A program made the translations under genes and the position numbers. Below, in pieces: positions 10,236-21,016 of a DNA stretch of 40,178 nucleotides (the first letter of the stretch is position 1; every line of letters begins with the position of its first letter). Source of the stretch: Desulfobacteraceae bacterium (GTDB lineage: Bacteria > Desulfobacterota > Desulfobacteria > Desulfobacterales > Desulfosalsimonadaceae); the NCBI GenBank assembly GCA_021737545.1, contig JAIPDT010000007.1, positions 1-40,178 of the forward strand. The letters run 5' to 3'. The notes beneath the pieces were generated by a model, which made no database searches, had not been told where the DNA came from, and was given only the letters and a program-made list of their open reading frames with translations.

Positions 10236-10834
10236 TTTGTCACCACCTTATCTAGATATTCCTTTACAAGTTTCTCCTGGTCGTTGTCTGTTATTACCCG
10301 TTTTAATTTTTGCTCCGCCTTTTCAACGGCCTTGTCAAACACCTCTGTTTCAAGCTTTAACTTGGCCTGGGCAAACTCATGCTCGATATTTTTCCGGGCC
10401 TGGTCTTCTAATTTTTTCGCAGCAGACTCTGCTTCCTTCATTATTTTGTCTCTAAGATTCTCCCCTTGCCTGCGGTACTGCTCGATAATATTTTCAGATT
10501 CCTGACTCAACGCGGCAAGCCGCTCATTGTATTCCTCGAGCTTCTTTTCGGCTTCCTGTTTTTGGCTTTCAAGATCTTCCAACTGCTCACGGATTACTCT
10601 TACACGGTCGCTGAAAAACTGTTTTACCGGGGTTCTGAGAAAATAAATAAGGATGCCGACAAGCACTACGAAATTTATTACCCGGTAGGTGTCGGTAACG
10701 GCCCAGCCGCCGCCCTCCTCGCCGTGTCCTCCGCCGCTTGCGGCAAATACCATCCCGGCGGCAATCAAAAACAAAACTCCTACAAACAAAAAAGTAACCA
10801 GCAGATTGGGGGCTTTGTACCTGTTTGAAATCAT
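10232..10834 (-). CDS. atpF: ATP synthase F0 b subunit
   Basis: Peripheral stalk subunit. The 200 aa have an N-terminal hydrophobic segment (11-31) ending in FAASGGG, which may be a cleaved signal, a second hydrophobic segment (about 50-66) that is the usual b-subunit anchor, and a long charged coiled coil. Longer than the E. coli b subunit (156 aa) because of the extra N-terminal segment. The ATG overlaps the stop of the upstream b' gene by four bases (ATGA). Confidence 0.92.
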   Translation of the reverse strand: MISNRYKAPNLLVTFLFVGVLFLIAAGMVFAASGGGHGEEGGGWAVTDTYRVINFVVLVGILIYFLRTPVKQFFSDRVRVIREQLEDLESQKQEAEKKLEEYNERLAALSQESENIIEQYRRQGENLRDKIMKEAESAAKKLEDQARKNIEHEFAQAKLKLETEVFDKAVEKAEQKLKRVITDNDQEKLVKEYLDKVVTK

Positions 10835-11259
10835 TCGACCGCCCTCCCGAGCATCTTTTCACTTATTTGGTCCGCGAACTGATCGATCTGTGGCTCCAGG
10901 GATTTTCTCACCGACTCGGTTTCACTGACCACCTTTTTGCGCATTTCGTCCAAATCCGCCTTGGCTTTTTCATGGATCTGCTCAACCTTGCGGCGTTCCT
11001 GCTCCCGGGCCTCTTCTTCGATGGCCTCTTTTTCCTTCTGGCCCTTTTCCCGGGCCTTTTTTATGCCGGATTGAATCTCTCTTTCCTTTTCAACGGCATC
11101 CTGCTCGTATTTTGAAATACCCTCTTCCAAACCGTCCATCTTTTCTCTTCGCCTGGCGACGATATTTCTTATCGGCCTGTAGAGGACCAAATTCAGCGCC
11201 CAGATCAGAACAATGAAATTGACCATCTGAATAAAAAGCGACCCGTTAATACTTATCAT
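10831..11259 (-). CDS. atpX: ATP synthase F0 b' subunit
   Basis: Second, divergent b-type stalk subunit (142 aa): one membrane helix near the N-terminus (FIQMVNFIVLIWALNLVLY), the RPIRNIVARRREKM segment, then a charged coiled coil. Its presence beside atpF means the stalk is probably a b/b' heterodimer, as in many Deltaproteobacteria and phototrophs. It is the first gene of the operon. Subunits a and c (atpB, atpE) are not in the window. Confidence 0.92.
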   Translation of the reverse strand: MISINGSLFIQMVNFIVLIWALNLVLYRPIRNIVARRREKMDGLEEGISKYEQDAVEKEREIQSGIKKAREKGQKEKEAIEEEAREQERRKVEQIHEKAKADLDEMRKKVVSETESVRKSLEPQIDQFADQISEKMLGRAVE

Positions 11260-11332
11260 GAATAATCCTCCGCATTCATACTCGACACTTCTAACCGTTT
11301 ATGCACCGCAATTTGATTGATTTAAGCACTAC

Positions 11333-11362
11333 TCCATAGCACCGGCGTTATTGTGTTGTCAA
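11333..11362 (-). promoter_or_regulatory. candidate promoter of the ATP synthase operon
   Basis: On the minus strand TTGACA (11357-11362) is followed after 18 bp by TATGGA (11333-11338), preceded by TG at the extended -10 position. It lies in the 122-bp gap between rodA and atpX, so the operon would have a leader of about 70 nt. The -35 is perfect, the -10 is weak (3/6). Confidence 0.45.
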
Positions 11363-11381
11363 ATATTTTTAACAATTTTCC

Positions 11382-12491
11382 CTATGAACCGGTAAACCGC
11401 CGCATGCTTATATTCATCAGCAGTCCCATCCCCAGCAACACCGTAACCAGAGCTGAACCGCCGTAACTCAACAACGGCATGGGCATCCCGACCACCGGCA
11501 TAACACCCATCACCATCCCGACATTGATGACGCACTGCCAGAATATCATTGAGGTTATGCCCACAGCCAGTATGGTGCCGAACGGATCCCTGCATACATA
11601 GGCTATATTTAAACCGAATGATATAAGCAGCAGATACAGAATCAGCATAAAAATCGAGCCCACAAAACCGAATTCTTCGGCAATAACTGAAAATATGAAA
11701 TCCGTATGCTGCTCGGGCAGAAAGGAAAGAATGTTCTGAGTTCCCTCCAGATACCCCTTGCCGTAGAGCATCCCTGAGCCGACAGCGATTTTCGACTGCA
11801 GAATATGGTAGCCCGCACCCAGGGCGTCGGTATTCGGGAAAAAAAGCATCATAATGCGCATTCTCTGATAATCCTCCAGCATATACCAGCCTACCGGCAA
11901 AGCAATAAGGACCAGGACGGCAAGGGAATAAAAGGTTCTGCGCTCGATTTTAACAAAAATTGTCATGGAAGTAGCTACCAGCGCGATTATACCTGCGGTG
12001 CCCAGATCCGGCTGTATGGTTATCAGCAAAAACGGAATTCCCGCTATAAACAAAGGCGGGACAAGGTCCCGGAACACCAGGCCGTCCGACTTTAAGCGGC
12101 GGGCGTAATAACGGGCAAGAAACAAAATTACCGCCAACTTCACCGGTTCCGAGGGCTGGAGTGTAACCGGACCCATGCTCAGCCAGCGGGTGGAACCTCC
12201 AATGGTTTTACCCGCCTCCGGCACAAGAACAAGGGCCAGAAGCAGCAGACATCCCCCATAAATCAGCGGAATCCATCGATCAAGCCGCTTATAGGAAAAC
12301 AAAAAACTTATGACCATCAGGGCAAGGCCCGAGGCAAACCAGATCGCCTGTCTTATATAAAGGTCCGCGAGGGGGTTCTGCTCACCCGCATTTACAGCAC
12401 TATATATCAGCAGAATGCCGATGGTGCCGAGAATAAGGGTAAGCGCCAGCAACCACCAGTCGAAATACTGGATAAGCCGACGATCAAACAT
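11382..12491 (-). CDS. rodA: rod shape-determining peptidoglycan polymerase RodA
   Basis: SEDS-family glycosyltransferase that polymerises peptidoglycan during elongation together with PBP2. The 369 aa are strongly hydrophobic with about ten membrane segments. The LGTAGI motif after QPD and the C-terminal GMVMGVMPVVGMPMPLLSYGGSALV signature of SEDS proteins are visible. RodA is favoured over FtsW by the length and the RodA-type GMPMPLLSYGG end. It is separated from the mreBCD-mrdA operon by glnS and an opposite-strand gene, which is unusual. Confidence 0.93.
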   Translation of the reverse strand: MFDRRLIQYFDWWLLALTLILGTIGILLIYSAVNAGEQNPLADLYIRQAIWFASGLALMVISFLFSYKRLDRWIPLIYGGCLLLLALVLVPEAGKTIGGSTRWLSMGPVTLQPSEPVKLAVILFLARYYARRLKSDGLVFRDLVPPLFIAGIPFLLITIQPDLGTAGIIALVATSMTIFVKIERRTFYSLAVLVLIALPVGWYMLEDYQRMRIMMLFFPNTDALGAGYHILQSKIAVGSGMLYGKGYLEGTQNILSFLPEQHTDFIFSVIAEEFGFVGSIFMLILYLLLISFGLNIAYVCRDPFGTILAVGITSMIFWQCVINVGMVMGVMPVVGMPMPLLSYGGSALVTVLLGMGLLMNISMRRFTGS

Positions 12492-12589
12492 AAATTATCT
12501 GCCGTATGATTTGCATTTGGCGTAATAACTTTCCCATTGATTTCAAATTTATTATTATTATGGTATTTTGAGCGGAATTTCAAGCAAAT

Positions 12590-12618
12590 TTGCCAAGCCC
12601 TGCAACATGTTTTATATT
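12590..12618 (+). promoter_or_regulatory. candidate promoter of the DUF362 gene
   Basis: TTGCCA (12590-12595), a 17-bp spacer and TATATT (12613-12618) lie about 85 bp before the ATG of the plus-strand gene, which has GGAGG six bases upstream. On the opposite strand of the same 210-bp divergent gap a TTGAAA (12578-12583) / CATAAT (12557-12562) pair with a short 15-bp spacer could serve rodA, but it is weaker evidence. Confidence 0.55.
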
Positions 12619-12701
12619 AAAAAATTTCAAAGAAAAATGCTCAGCTACAAGGCGGAAGCTAATCTTTAATCTACTTAAGAAGAAAACAAACGGAGGCACT
12701 A

Positions 12702-13808
12702 ATGACAAGTACCGTATATTTTATCGATTTCAAAGCTACCTACACTGACAGCACAGTCAAAAAGCTCCGACGGTTAATTGATAATGCAGGACTTAATTCG
12801 TGCGTTAAAGAGCGCGATCTTGTAGCTCTCAAGCTTCATTTCGGAGAGTTGGGCAATACCGCATTTATCCGGCCTGTCTATATACGGCATATAGTGGAGA
12901 TGGTAAAACAATCAGGCGGAGTTCCTTTTCTAACCGACGCCAACACGCTGTATGCAGGCAGCCGGGGAAATGCCGTTGATCACTTAAACACCGCCGTGTC
13001 CAACGGGTTCGCCCATCCCGTGGTCGAGGCGCCTCTTGTAATAGCCGACGGCCTGCGAGGTAAAACTGAAACGGCTGTTGAAATCAACAAAAAGCAATTC
13101 AAAGAGGTTTACGTGGGGACCGAAGTTATAAGCGCGGACGCCATAATCTCTGCAGCCCATTTCAAGGGCCATGAACTGTCCGGATTCGGCGGCGCTCTCA
13201 AGAATATCGGCATGGGCTGCGCCTCGAGGCGGGGCAAAATGGAGCAGCATTCCGGTATCGGCCCCAAGGTCACCAAGAAAAAATGCATAGGATGCGGTGA
13301 CTGTGCGGAACACTGTGCTTCCGGGGCCATTGAAATCGTTGACGAGATCGCACAAATAGACAACGAAAAGTGCATAGGTTGTGGAGAGTGCATCCTGGTC
13401 TGCCAGCAGGAGGCGATCCAAATCCAGTGGGCCAAATCCGGCGGAGAATTTTTGGAACGAATGATGGAATATACACTCGGAGTCCTGAAAAACAAAACCG
13501 GAAAAACACTTTATATTAATTTTATCAATCACGTCTCGCCGGCCTGCGACTGCGTGCCCTACAATGACGCCCCGATAGTCCGGGATATAGGCATTGTAGC
13601 TTCAACAGATCCTGTGGCGATCGATCAGGCCAGCGTGGATTTGGTCAACCAAGAACCGGCCCTTGCAGGTTCCTGTCTTTCTTCGCATACAGACGCGGGT
13701 GCAGATAAATTCAGAGGCGTATATCCCAGGATCGACTATGCTCACCAACTGGTCTACGCTGAAGAACTCGGGCTGGGCAGCCGCGAGTATGAATTGGTAA
13801 AAATATAA
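12702..13808 (+). CDS. DUF362 domain protein with two [4Fe-4S] ferredoxin motifs
   Basis: The N-terminal ~175 residues and the C-terminal ~110 form a DUF362 domain (LKLHFGELGNTAFIRPVYIRHIV, TDANTLYAGSRGNAVDH, GFGGALKNIGMG). A bacterial-type ferredoxin insert has two CxxCxxCxxxC motifs: C195, C198, C201, C205 and C224, C227, C230, C234. It is a probable cytoplasmic iron-sulfur electron carrier; no signal peptide is seen. The physiological partner is unknown, although such proteins are common in anaerobes. It is one of only two plus-strand genes here and ends one base from the glnS stop, tail to tail. Confidence 0.9.
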   Translation: MTSTVYFIDFKATYTDSTVKKLRRLIDNAGLNSCVKERDLVALKLHFGELGNTAFIRPVYIRHIVEMVKQSGGVPFLTDANTLYAGSRGNAVDHLNTAVSNGFAHPVVEAPLVIADGLRGKTETAVEINKKQFKEVYVGTEVISADAIISAAHFKGHELSGFGGALKNIGMGCASRRGKMEQHSGIGPKVTKKKCIGCGDCAEHCASGAIEIVDEIAQIDNEKCIGCGECILVCQQEAIQIQWAKSGGEFLERMMEYTLGVLKNKTGKTLYINFINHVSPACDCVPYNDAPIVRDIGIVASTDPVAIDQASVDLVNQEPALAGSCLSSHTDAGADKFRGVYPRIDYAHQLVYAEELGLGSREYELVKI

Positions 13809-13809
13809 A

Positions 13810-15531
13810 TCAACTTATTTTTTTTTGTGTTTTCTGGATCTTGGCCCAGGTATCGCGAAGAGTCACGATCCTGTTAAAAACCGGCCGGCCGGGGGCGGAG
13901 TCCTTGTGATCGGCGTAAAAATAGCCCAGCCTCTCAAACTGGTATCTTTGCCCCGCGGCTGCATGTTCAAGCTCCGGCTCCAACATGCAGCCGGTGAGCA
14001 CTTCCAGGGACTCCTGGTTTAGGAAAGCCATGGCATCCTTTTTTTCCGCGGGATTTTCCACGGTAAACAGATGATCATAGAGCCTTACCGTACCCTGCAC
14101 TGCATGGCTCGCGGCCACCCAGTGCAGGGTCGACTTGACTTTGCGTCCGTCCGGCGCGTCGCCGCCTCGGGTTTCCGGATCATAGGTGCATCGCAGCTCG
14201 ACTATCCCGCCCGATTCGTCGCGGATAACGTCTGTGCAGCGGATAAAATAGGCATAGCGCAGTCTGACCTCCCGACCCGGTGCCAGGCGGAAAAACTTTT
14301 TGGGCGGATCTTCCATGAAATCTCCGCGTTCAATGTAGATCACCCTGGAAAAAGGCACATCGCGCGTTCCCATGCTCTGGTCTTCGGGGTTGTTAATTGC
14401 GGTAAGGGTTTCAGTTTCATCCTCGGGATAATTTTCGATCACGACCTTAAGTGGCCTTAGCACGCCCATTACCCGCATGGCATTTTTATTTAAATCCTCG
14501 CGGACGCAGTGTTCGAGGAGGGCAAGATCCACCATGCTGTCTCGCCTTGCCACACCTATGCGCTCGCAGAAATCACGGATTGAAGCCGGGGTATAACCAC
14601 GCCTTCTAAAGCCCGATATGGTAGGCATTCTGGGATCATCCCAGCCGTCGACATACCCGCCTTCCACCAGGTGGATCAGCCTGCGCTTGGAGAGAACCGT
14701 ATTAGAAAGGTTGAGACGGGCAAATTCGATCTGCTGGGGATGATAAACATCTAACTTGGCGAGTATCCAGTCATAGAGTTCCCGATTATTTTCAAACTCC
14801 AGCGTACACAAAGAATGGGTAATACCTTCCATGGAATCCGACAAACAATGGGCAAAATCATACATGGGATAGATGCACCATTTATCGACGGTCCTGTGAT
14901 GAGACATGCGGCGTATCCTGTAAAGAGTTGGATCCCGCATGACGATATTAGGCGAGGACATGTCTATCTTTGCCCGCAGCACGCACTCGCCTTCCGCGAA
15001 CTCTCCCTGTCTCATCTTTTCGAAAAGCTCCAGGCTTTCTTCCACTGAGCGGTTTCGGTACGGGCTTTCTTTTCCAGGTTCGCTCAAAGTACCCCGATAT
15101 TCGCGAATCTGATCAGGACTGAGGCTGTCCACATAAGCATTGCCGGAGCGTATCAGCTCAAGGGCGTATTCGTATAACCGATCAAAATAATCGGAAGCAA
15201 AATACTCGTGATCATCCCAGTCAAAACCAAGCCATCGCACGTCTTCCTTGATCGAGTCCACATACTCCACGTTTTCCTTCATTGGATTGGTGTCGTCAAA
15301 ACGCAGATGGCATCTTCCTCTATATTGCCGGGCCAGGCCGAAATTCAGGCAGATTGACTTGGCGTGCCCGATGTGCAGATAACCGTTCGGCTCCGGGGGA
15401 AACCTTGTCACCACGCGCCCGCTGTATTTGCCGCTGGCAATGTCTGCTTCGATTATTTGTCTTATAAAATGGCTCTTTTCTCCTTCCGGACGGCCATTGC
15501 CTTCTGTTTTTTCTCTGTTACCGGTATTCAT
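13810..15531 (-). CDS. glnS: glutaminyl-tRNA synthetase
   Basis: Class I synthetase charging tRNA-Gln. The HIGH motif lies in [17 protein letters not shown] (HIGH at 53-56) and the KMSKS loop is VLSKRR near residue 287. The 573 aa length includes the C-terminal anticodon-binding beta-barrels. GlnRS rather than GltX is indicated by the [16 protein letters not shown] signature. Upstream, AGGAG overlaps the end of mrdA 8 bp before the start, so it reads as the last gene of the mre-mrd operon. Confidence 0.97.
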   Translation of the reverse strand: MNTGNREKTEGNGRPEGEKSHFIRQIIEADIASGKYSGRVVTRFPPEPNGYLHIGHAKSICLNFGLARQYRGRCHLRFDDTNPMKENVEYVDSIKEDVRWLGFDWDDHEYFASDYFDRLYEYALELIRSGNAYVDSLSPDQIREYRGTLSEPGKESPYRNRSVEESLELFEKMRQGEFAEGECVLRAKIDMSSPNIVMRDPTLYRIRRMSHHRTVDKWCIYPMYDFAHCLSDSMEGITHSLCTLEFENNRELYDWILAKLDVYHPQQIEFARLNLSNTVLSKRRLIHLVEGGYVDGWDDPRMPTISGFRRRGYTPASIRDFCERIGVARRDSMVDLALLEHCVREDLNKNAMRVMGVLRPLKVVIENYPEDETETLTAINNPEDQSMGTRDVPFSRVIYIERGDFMEDPPKKFFRLAPGREVRLRYAYFIRCTDVIRDESGGIVELRCTYDPETRGGDAPDGRKVKSTLHWVAASHAVQGTVRLYDHLFTVENPAEKKDAMAFLNQESLEVLTGCMLEPELEHAAAGQRYQFERLGYFYADHKDSAPGRPVFNRIVTLRDTWAKIQKTQKKIS

Positions 15532-15538
15532 GGGGTTG

Positions 15539-17404
15539 TTACTCCTGATTATCCGCTTCTTTGGCAGACCCTTTCTCCTCGTCCGTGTTCAAATAAGTGA
15601 GCATCATTTCCTTTGCAACAGGACCGGCTGCAGAGGCGCCTCCTTCTCCGTGCTCAATCAAAACGGAGACGGCAATCCTGGGATTGTGACTGGGGGCATA
15701 GCCGACAAACCATGCATGCGGGAGATGCTTTCTATCAAATTCTTCCCCTTCGGCCAGATCATCGCTCCTGCGTCCCACCAATTGTGCGGTGCCGGTTTTG
15801 CCGCTGATAGGGATTTCTTCCGAACGCGCATACCAGTAAGCCGTGCCGTGTTTATTATTTACGGCATTATAGAGCCCCTTTTTTATGATTTCAAGAGATT
15901 CCTGGCTGACAGGGAGCTTTCCGGCTGCCTGCGGGCTTGATTTTTCAACAAGCCCTCCCTTCACGGATTTAACAGCTTCCATAATATTCGGTTTATACAC
16001 GGTCCCGTTGTTTGCCACCGCTGCTGTCAACACGGCCATTTGCAGAGGAGTGACCAGATTGTAGCCCTGCCCGATGGCTATAGAAAGGTTTTCCCCGGGT
16101 TGCCACGGGATCCCGATTTTGTTTCGCTTCCAATCGCTTGTCGGAATCAGGCCGTCTTCTTCATTGGCCAGGACCATACCGGTTTTTTCCCCAAGTCCCG
16201 AGCCTTTCGCATAACGGGCAATCCTGTCCACGCCCAACGCCTTGCCCGCCTGATAGAAAAAAACATCGCAGGATTGTTCAATTGCCTCAATCATGTCCAT
16301 CTCGCCGTGCCCATAATCCTTCCAGCATCTATACAAGCGGTTGCCGAATCTTAAGTGCCCCGGACAGTAAACAGTAGTATTCCGGTTCATCACGCCTTCT
16401 TCTAACGCGGCCATGGCAGTAATTATTTTATAAGTCGAGGCCGGAGGGTATTCGCCCTGGATCGCTTTGTTCCGAAGAGGGTGGTTTTGGTCGGTCATAA
16501 GCGAGCGCCATTGTTTTCCGGACAATCCGTTAATGAATGCGTTCTGGCTGAATACCGGGCTGCTGGCCATTGCAAGCACGTCTCCGTTTTCAGGGTCCAT
16601 TGCCACAATAGCCCCGGTTTTTCCGTTCAACAAAGACTCGGCTTTCTGCTGCAACTGAAAATCGATCGTAAGAAAAAGGTTGTGCCCGGGTTGGGCCGGT
16701 TGCTTATCCAGAACGCGTACTACCCGGCCGGTGGCGTTTACCTGCACGACCTTGACTCCCGGCACCCCGCTTAACTCATTTTCAAAAGCTTTTTCAGCCC
16801 CGAAACGCCCCACCATGTCTCCGCCTCGTTTATGAGGAAACTTTTTCGATTTAAGCTCCCGTTCGGATATCTCTCCCAGATAACCAATCAGATGGGCGGC
16901 CAGCGGCTCATATATATAATTCCTGCGCGCACCGGTGGCGATCGTAACTCCTGGAAGCTCATAGCTGTGCGAAAGAAGAACAGCCATCAAATCCCGGGTT
17001 ATATCCTTTTTAACCACTACAGGAGCATAACCGTAAGGCCCCCTGTTGCTTCTTACAAGAGATTCAATTTCGACGGCTTTCAAATCCGTTAATTGAGAAA
17101 GCCTCTGTGCCGTCTCTTCAATGGGGCGCAGGTCGTTTGGAATGATTTGCAGGTCATAGGAAGGCCGGTTGTCAACAAGCAGATGGCCGTTTCGATCGTA
17201 TATAAGCCCCCGCAGCGCCTCTATACGCTGTTTGCGAAGACAATTATTGGAAGAAAGTTCCCGGTAGTGCTCTCCCTTTAAAATCTGCAGATAAAAGAGT
17301 CTGGCCGCAAGAATGACAAACAGCAGCACAACAAGCAGCATGAGCACCAGGAGCCGTTTTCTGAACCATTCTGGGTCGATTTTTTGTAAAACGCCGTTTT
17401 TCAT
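15539..17404 (-). CDS. mrdA: penicillin-binding protein 2
   Basis: Transpeptidase that cross-links peptidoglycan for cell elongation with RodA and MreBCD. An N-terminal membrane anchor (about 18-34) is followed by the PBP dimerisation domain with RGLIYDRNG (66-73) and the transpeptidase domain. The active-site STYK is at 323-326, with SCD at 378-380 in place of the usual SxN, and SGKTGTAQ near residue 532. The length of 621 aa is normal. It lies between mreD and glnS. Confidence 0.96.
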   Translation of the reverse strand: MKNGVLQKIDPEWFRKRLLVLMLLVVLLFVILAARLFYLQILKGEHYRELSSNNCLRKQRIEALRGLIYDRNGHLLVDNRPSYDLQIIPNDLRPIEETAQRLSQLTDLKAVEIESLVRSNRGPYGYAPVVVKKDITRDLMAVLLSHSYELPGVTIATGARRNYIYEPLAAHLIGYLGEISERELKSKKFPHKRGGDMVGRFGAEKAFENELSGVPGVKVVQVNATGRVVRVLDKQPAQPGHNLFLTIDFQLQQKAESLLNGKTGAIVAMDPENGDVLAMASSPVFSQNAFINGLSGKQWRSLMTDQNHPLRNKAIQGEYPPASTYKIITAMAALEEGVMNRNTTVYCPGHLRFGNRLYRCWKDYGHGEMDMIEAIEQSCDVFFYQAGKALGVDRIARYAKGSGLGEKTGMVLANEEDGLIPTSDWKRNKIGIPWQPGENLSIAIGQGYNLVTPLQMAVLTAAVANNGTVYKPNIMEAVKSVKGGLVEKSSPQAAGKLPVSQESLEIIKKGLYNAVNNKHGTAYWYARSEEIPISGKTGTAQLVGRRSDDLAEGEEFDRKHLPHAWFVGYAPSHNPRIAVSVLIEHGEGGASAAGPVAKEMMLTYLNTDEEKGSAKEADNQE

Positions 17405-17439
17405 ACGACTATTGGAACCGATAATTCACGGATTCTTAT

Positions 17440-17940
17440 CTATTTGCCCGGCAGTCGGCCATGGTCTGTAAAACAGTAGTTAAACCCCAGCCACAAAAAA
17501 GGAGCCGTAATCACGGTCCAGAACACCTGTATAAGAATGATCTGAAGACTTTGAAGGGTGAAAAATCCCTGGGGGTTAGCGGGAATGACCGCAATGGCGA
17601 ATATTAAATTCTCAAATAAAACTCCTATAACAGCCAGCATGGAAAACAGCAAATGATCCTTTATTCCGACCCATCGCGCAACGCGGCGAAAGGCCAGAAA
17701 CACCCACAGATAGCTCGTAACATAGATCCCGATCGGGGCGGCGGAAAGCATGTCCATGATCAACCCGGCCGCGATCAAAACGGGCAGCCCGTGACTTAGA
17801 GGTTTATAAAGGCTCAAATAGACCGCAAGGGGAACCAGGAAATCATAGAATTTCAAAATCTCCGGCATATAAGGAATAATACTGGTCTGTATGATCACCA
17901 GAAGTATTACAAGAATCAGATAAAACAGATACCGGATCAA
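17440..17940 (-). CDS. mreD: rod shape-determining protein MreD
   Basis: Integral membrane protein of the elongasome. The 166 aa are mostly hydrophobic, with about five membrane segments, and show the family pattern PDFL/V-like start (YDFLVPLAVYLSL), GLIMDMLSAAPIGIYV and the hydrophobic end. The start codon is TTG, overlapping the mreC stop by four bases (TTGA), so translation is probably coupled. Confidence 0.9.
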   Translation of the reverse strand: MIRYLFYLILVILLVIIQTSIIPYMPEILKFYDFLVPLAVYLSLYKPLSHGLPVLIAAGLIMDMLSAAPIGIYVTSYLWVFLAFRRVARWVGIKDHLLFSMLAVIGVLFENLIFAIAVIPANPQGFFTLQSLQIILIQVFWTVITAPFLWLGFNYCFTDHGRLPGK

Positions 17941-18776
17941 TTCAATACATCATCAATATTGGGAGGATTCAATACCACAAGGACTTCTTCGAGCTTGTGG
18001 AAATCGGCGTACGGTATGATTTCCACTTCCTGAAAAACTCCGGAGTTGCGACGGATTACCTTGGAAACACGACCTACTCGCAAACCCTTGGGGTAGATGC
18101 CGTCGAGCCCGGAGGTTATGATGATATCTTCCACACGGACGTCCTGTTTTCTTAAGGCAAAATCAAATCTGCATCTGTCACCCGAGGAAAGGCCCAAAAC
18201 CACCCCCCTTGCCCGAGTTCGCTGCACCATGGCATCCACGGCGCTGTTGCGATCGATGATTAAAACCACCTTGGCATGGCCAGACGAGAGCTCTGTTACC
18301 CGGCCCACCACTCCATCCGGGACCACAACCGGAGACCCATTTTCCACGCCATGGGCGCGCCCTTTGTCAATAATCAAGCTTCTGTACCACGGAGAAGAGT
18401 CTCTTGCCACAACGCGGGCCGCCTGCATGGACAGGTCGGACTCGGAATTGAATCTTACCAGCTCTTTGAGCCTGCGATTTTCTTTGCTGGTTTCATTGCA
18501 TTCGTGGATCTTCTGCCGTGCGCGGGCCAATTTCCGGCGAAGCTCCTCATTTTCTTGTGCCGCATCCACGAGGTAGAAATAATGAGTCCATACCTCCCGG
18601 CTAAATTCAATGCCAGAGCTCACCGCCCCCTGAACCGGGGAAACAAAAAAAAGTGCGGTTTCGGCCGCAGCTGAAGTAAATGAAGTCTTGCGGATGTAGT
18701 TGAATGAAAAAACCACCCCGTTTAGAACGATCAGTATGATCGCCCCGGCCGCCACCATCGTTTTTTTGGAAAACAT
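17937..18776 (-). CDS. mreC: rod shape-determining protein MreC
   Basis: Periplasmic scaffold that links MreB to PBP2. The 279 aa have an N-terminal membrane helix (about 8-27), a coiled coil (about 70-105, ENEELRRKLARARQKI) and the two-barrel MreC domain (ARVVARDSSPWYRSLIIDKGRAHGVENGSPVV; later IITSGLDGIYPKGLRVGRV). It begins three bases after the mreB stop. Confidence 0.95.
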   Translation of the reverse strand: MFSKKTMVAAGAIILIVLNGVVFSFNYIRKTSFTSAAAETALFFVSPVQGAVSSGIEFSREVWTHYFYLVDAAQENEELRRKLARARQKIHECNETSKENRRLKELVRFNSESDLSMQAARVVARDSSPWYRSLIIDKGRAHGVENGSPVVVPDGVVGRVTELSSGHAKVVLIIDRNSAVDAMVQRTRARGVVLGLSSGDRCRFDFALRKQDVRVEDIIITSGLDGIYPKGLRVGRVSKVIRRNSGVFQEVEIIPYADFHKLEEVLVVLNPPNIDDVLN

Positions 18777-18779
18777 GGA

Positions 18780-19829
<1,050 letters not shown>

Positions 19830-19837
19830 TTATATCA

Positions 19838-19866
19838 AGTATAGATAATTTTAAATTTCTTATCAA
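19838..19866 (-). promoter_or_regulatory. mreB promoter (sigma70 type)
   Basis: On the minus strand TTGATA (19861-19866), a 17-bp spacer and TATACT (19838-19843) form a near-consensus promoter. Transcription would begin near 19831, so the Shine-Dalgarno AGGAGG (19825-19830) would lie at the very 5' end of the mRNA and the leader would be only about 14 nt. Confidence 0.75.
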
Positions 19867-19924
19867 ATCCGCAGCAGAATGACAAGCGGAAAATGCACGT
19901 AAAAGGGATAGATAAACAAAGTTT

Positions 19925-21016
19925 TCAGTTATTTTTCACACCCCATATGTATTCCATCACCGCATCGTGAATAACGGGTCTGAAAGTGCGAATCTTTTGA
20001 TTTTCCCTGCCGGGACACACCCTGTTGGAAAGCAGCACCACCGTGATCCCGGAGGCAAAATCCATCCAGAACGAAACACCGGTAAAGCCCAGATGCCCGA
20101 AAGTGCTGCCCGGCGTAAAATACCGGCCGCTGCTCGAATCCCGGCAGGAGGGAACATCAAATCCCATAGCGCGTTCGGCCCCTTTGGGAACATTTAAAAA
20201 ACTTCTCACAACAGGACCGGAGAACACGGTGTTTTCGGGGCCGCCGGCTGCCGCAAGCAGCAGGTCTAAAACGAGATCAAAAACCGCCCGGGCCGTGCCG
20301 AACAATCCGGCATGCCCGCTTACTCCGCCTACCGCTTCTGCATTTTCATCATGGACACGGCCGCAGATCAGCTCCGCTCCGGCAGACGTGGCCTCTGTAG
20401 GAGCAAAGACCATGGTTTCCGAATCCGGGCAGAGACCTTCCGGCATAAAAAAAAGTTCCCTGATCCCCAAGGGAGAATAAATATATTCCCCGACATATCT
20501 GTCAAGGCTTTTCCCGGATATGCATTCCACAATCCATTCCAGGATCATGAACCCTGGATCGCTGTAGCACGTTATCGTTTCCGGTGAATACAACAGGGGC
20601 TCTTTTACAAGCATCCGCCTGAGTTCCTGTTTTCTATACTCTAAAGGCAATTGCTTCAGGCTGAGATAATAAGGATGATACTCAGGCATGCCTGAGTTGT
20701 GGCATAAAAGCTGGCAGATTTTAATGCCGGCTTTATCAGTTCCGGCAAAATCGGGAATTATATCTGCAAGCCTGCTCTCCGCACAAACGCGGCCGGCTGC
20801 AACCAGATCCATGAGCGCCGCAGCGGTTGCCAGTGGCTTTGTCAAAGATGCCAGATCATATACGGTATCGCACGTAACAGGCCTTTGACTGAAAGGGTCT
20901 ACAACCCCGTAGGCTCTGTGGAAAACGATCTCGTCATAACAGGCCGCCAGCAAAACAGCACCGGGAAACACCCCGTCGTCCACGGCTGTAAGCATAAGTG
21001 CATCAACCCGGTTCAT
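19925..21016 (-). CDS. serine hydrolase, beta-lactamase/class C family
   Basis: Penicillin-recognising serine hydrolase fold. The nucleophile motif is SLTK (S57-K60); a YSD near residue 150 replaces the YxN element, and GHLGFTG near residue 310 is in the KTG-like position. No signal peptide is visible, so it is probably cytoplasmic. Its ATG overlaps the ldcA stop by four bases (ATGA). Coupling to LD-carboxypeptidase suggests a role in muropeptide recycling or peptide trimming, but the substrate cannot be read from sequence. A beta-lactamase resistance role is unlikely without export. Confidence 0.85.
   Translation of the reverse strand: MNRVDALMLTAVDDGVFPGAVLLAACYDEIVFHRAYGVVDPFSQRPVTCDTVYDLASLTKPLATAAALMDLVAAGRVCAESRLADIIPDFAGTDKAGIKICQLLCHNSGMPEYHPYYLSLKQLPLEYRKQELRRMLVKEPLLYSPETITCYSDPGFMILEWIVECISGKSLDRYVGEYIYSPLGIRELFFMPEGLCPDSETMVFAPTEATSAGAELICGRVHDENAEAVGGVSGHAGLFGTARAVFDLVLDLLLAAAGGPENTVFSGPVVRSFLNVPKGAERAMGFDVPSCRDSSSGRYFTPGSTFGHLGFTGVSFWMDFASGITVVLLSNRVCPGRENQKIRTFRPVIHDAVMEYIWGVKNN

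Noticed and set aside
12557-12583. Minus-strand promoter for rodA (TTGAAA, 15-bp spacer, CATAAT)
   Set aside because: Spacer is too short for a confident sigma70 call; mentioned only as a possibility.
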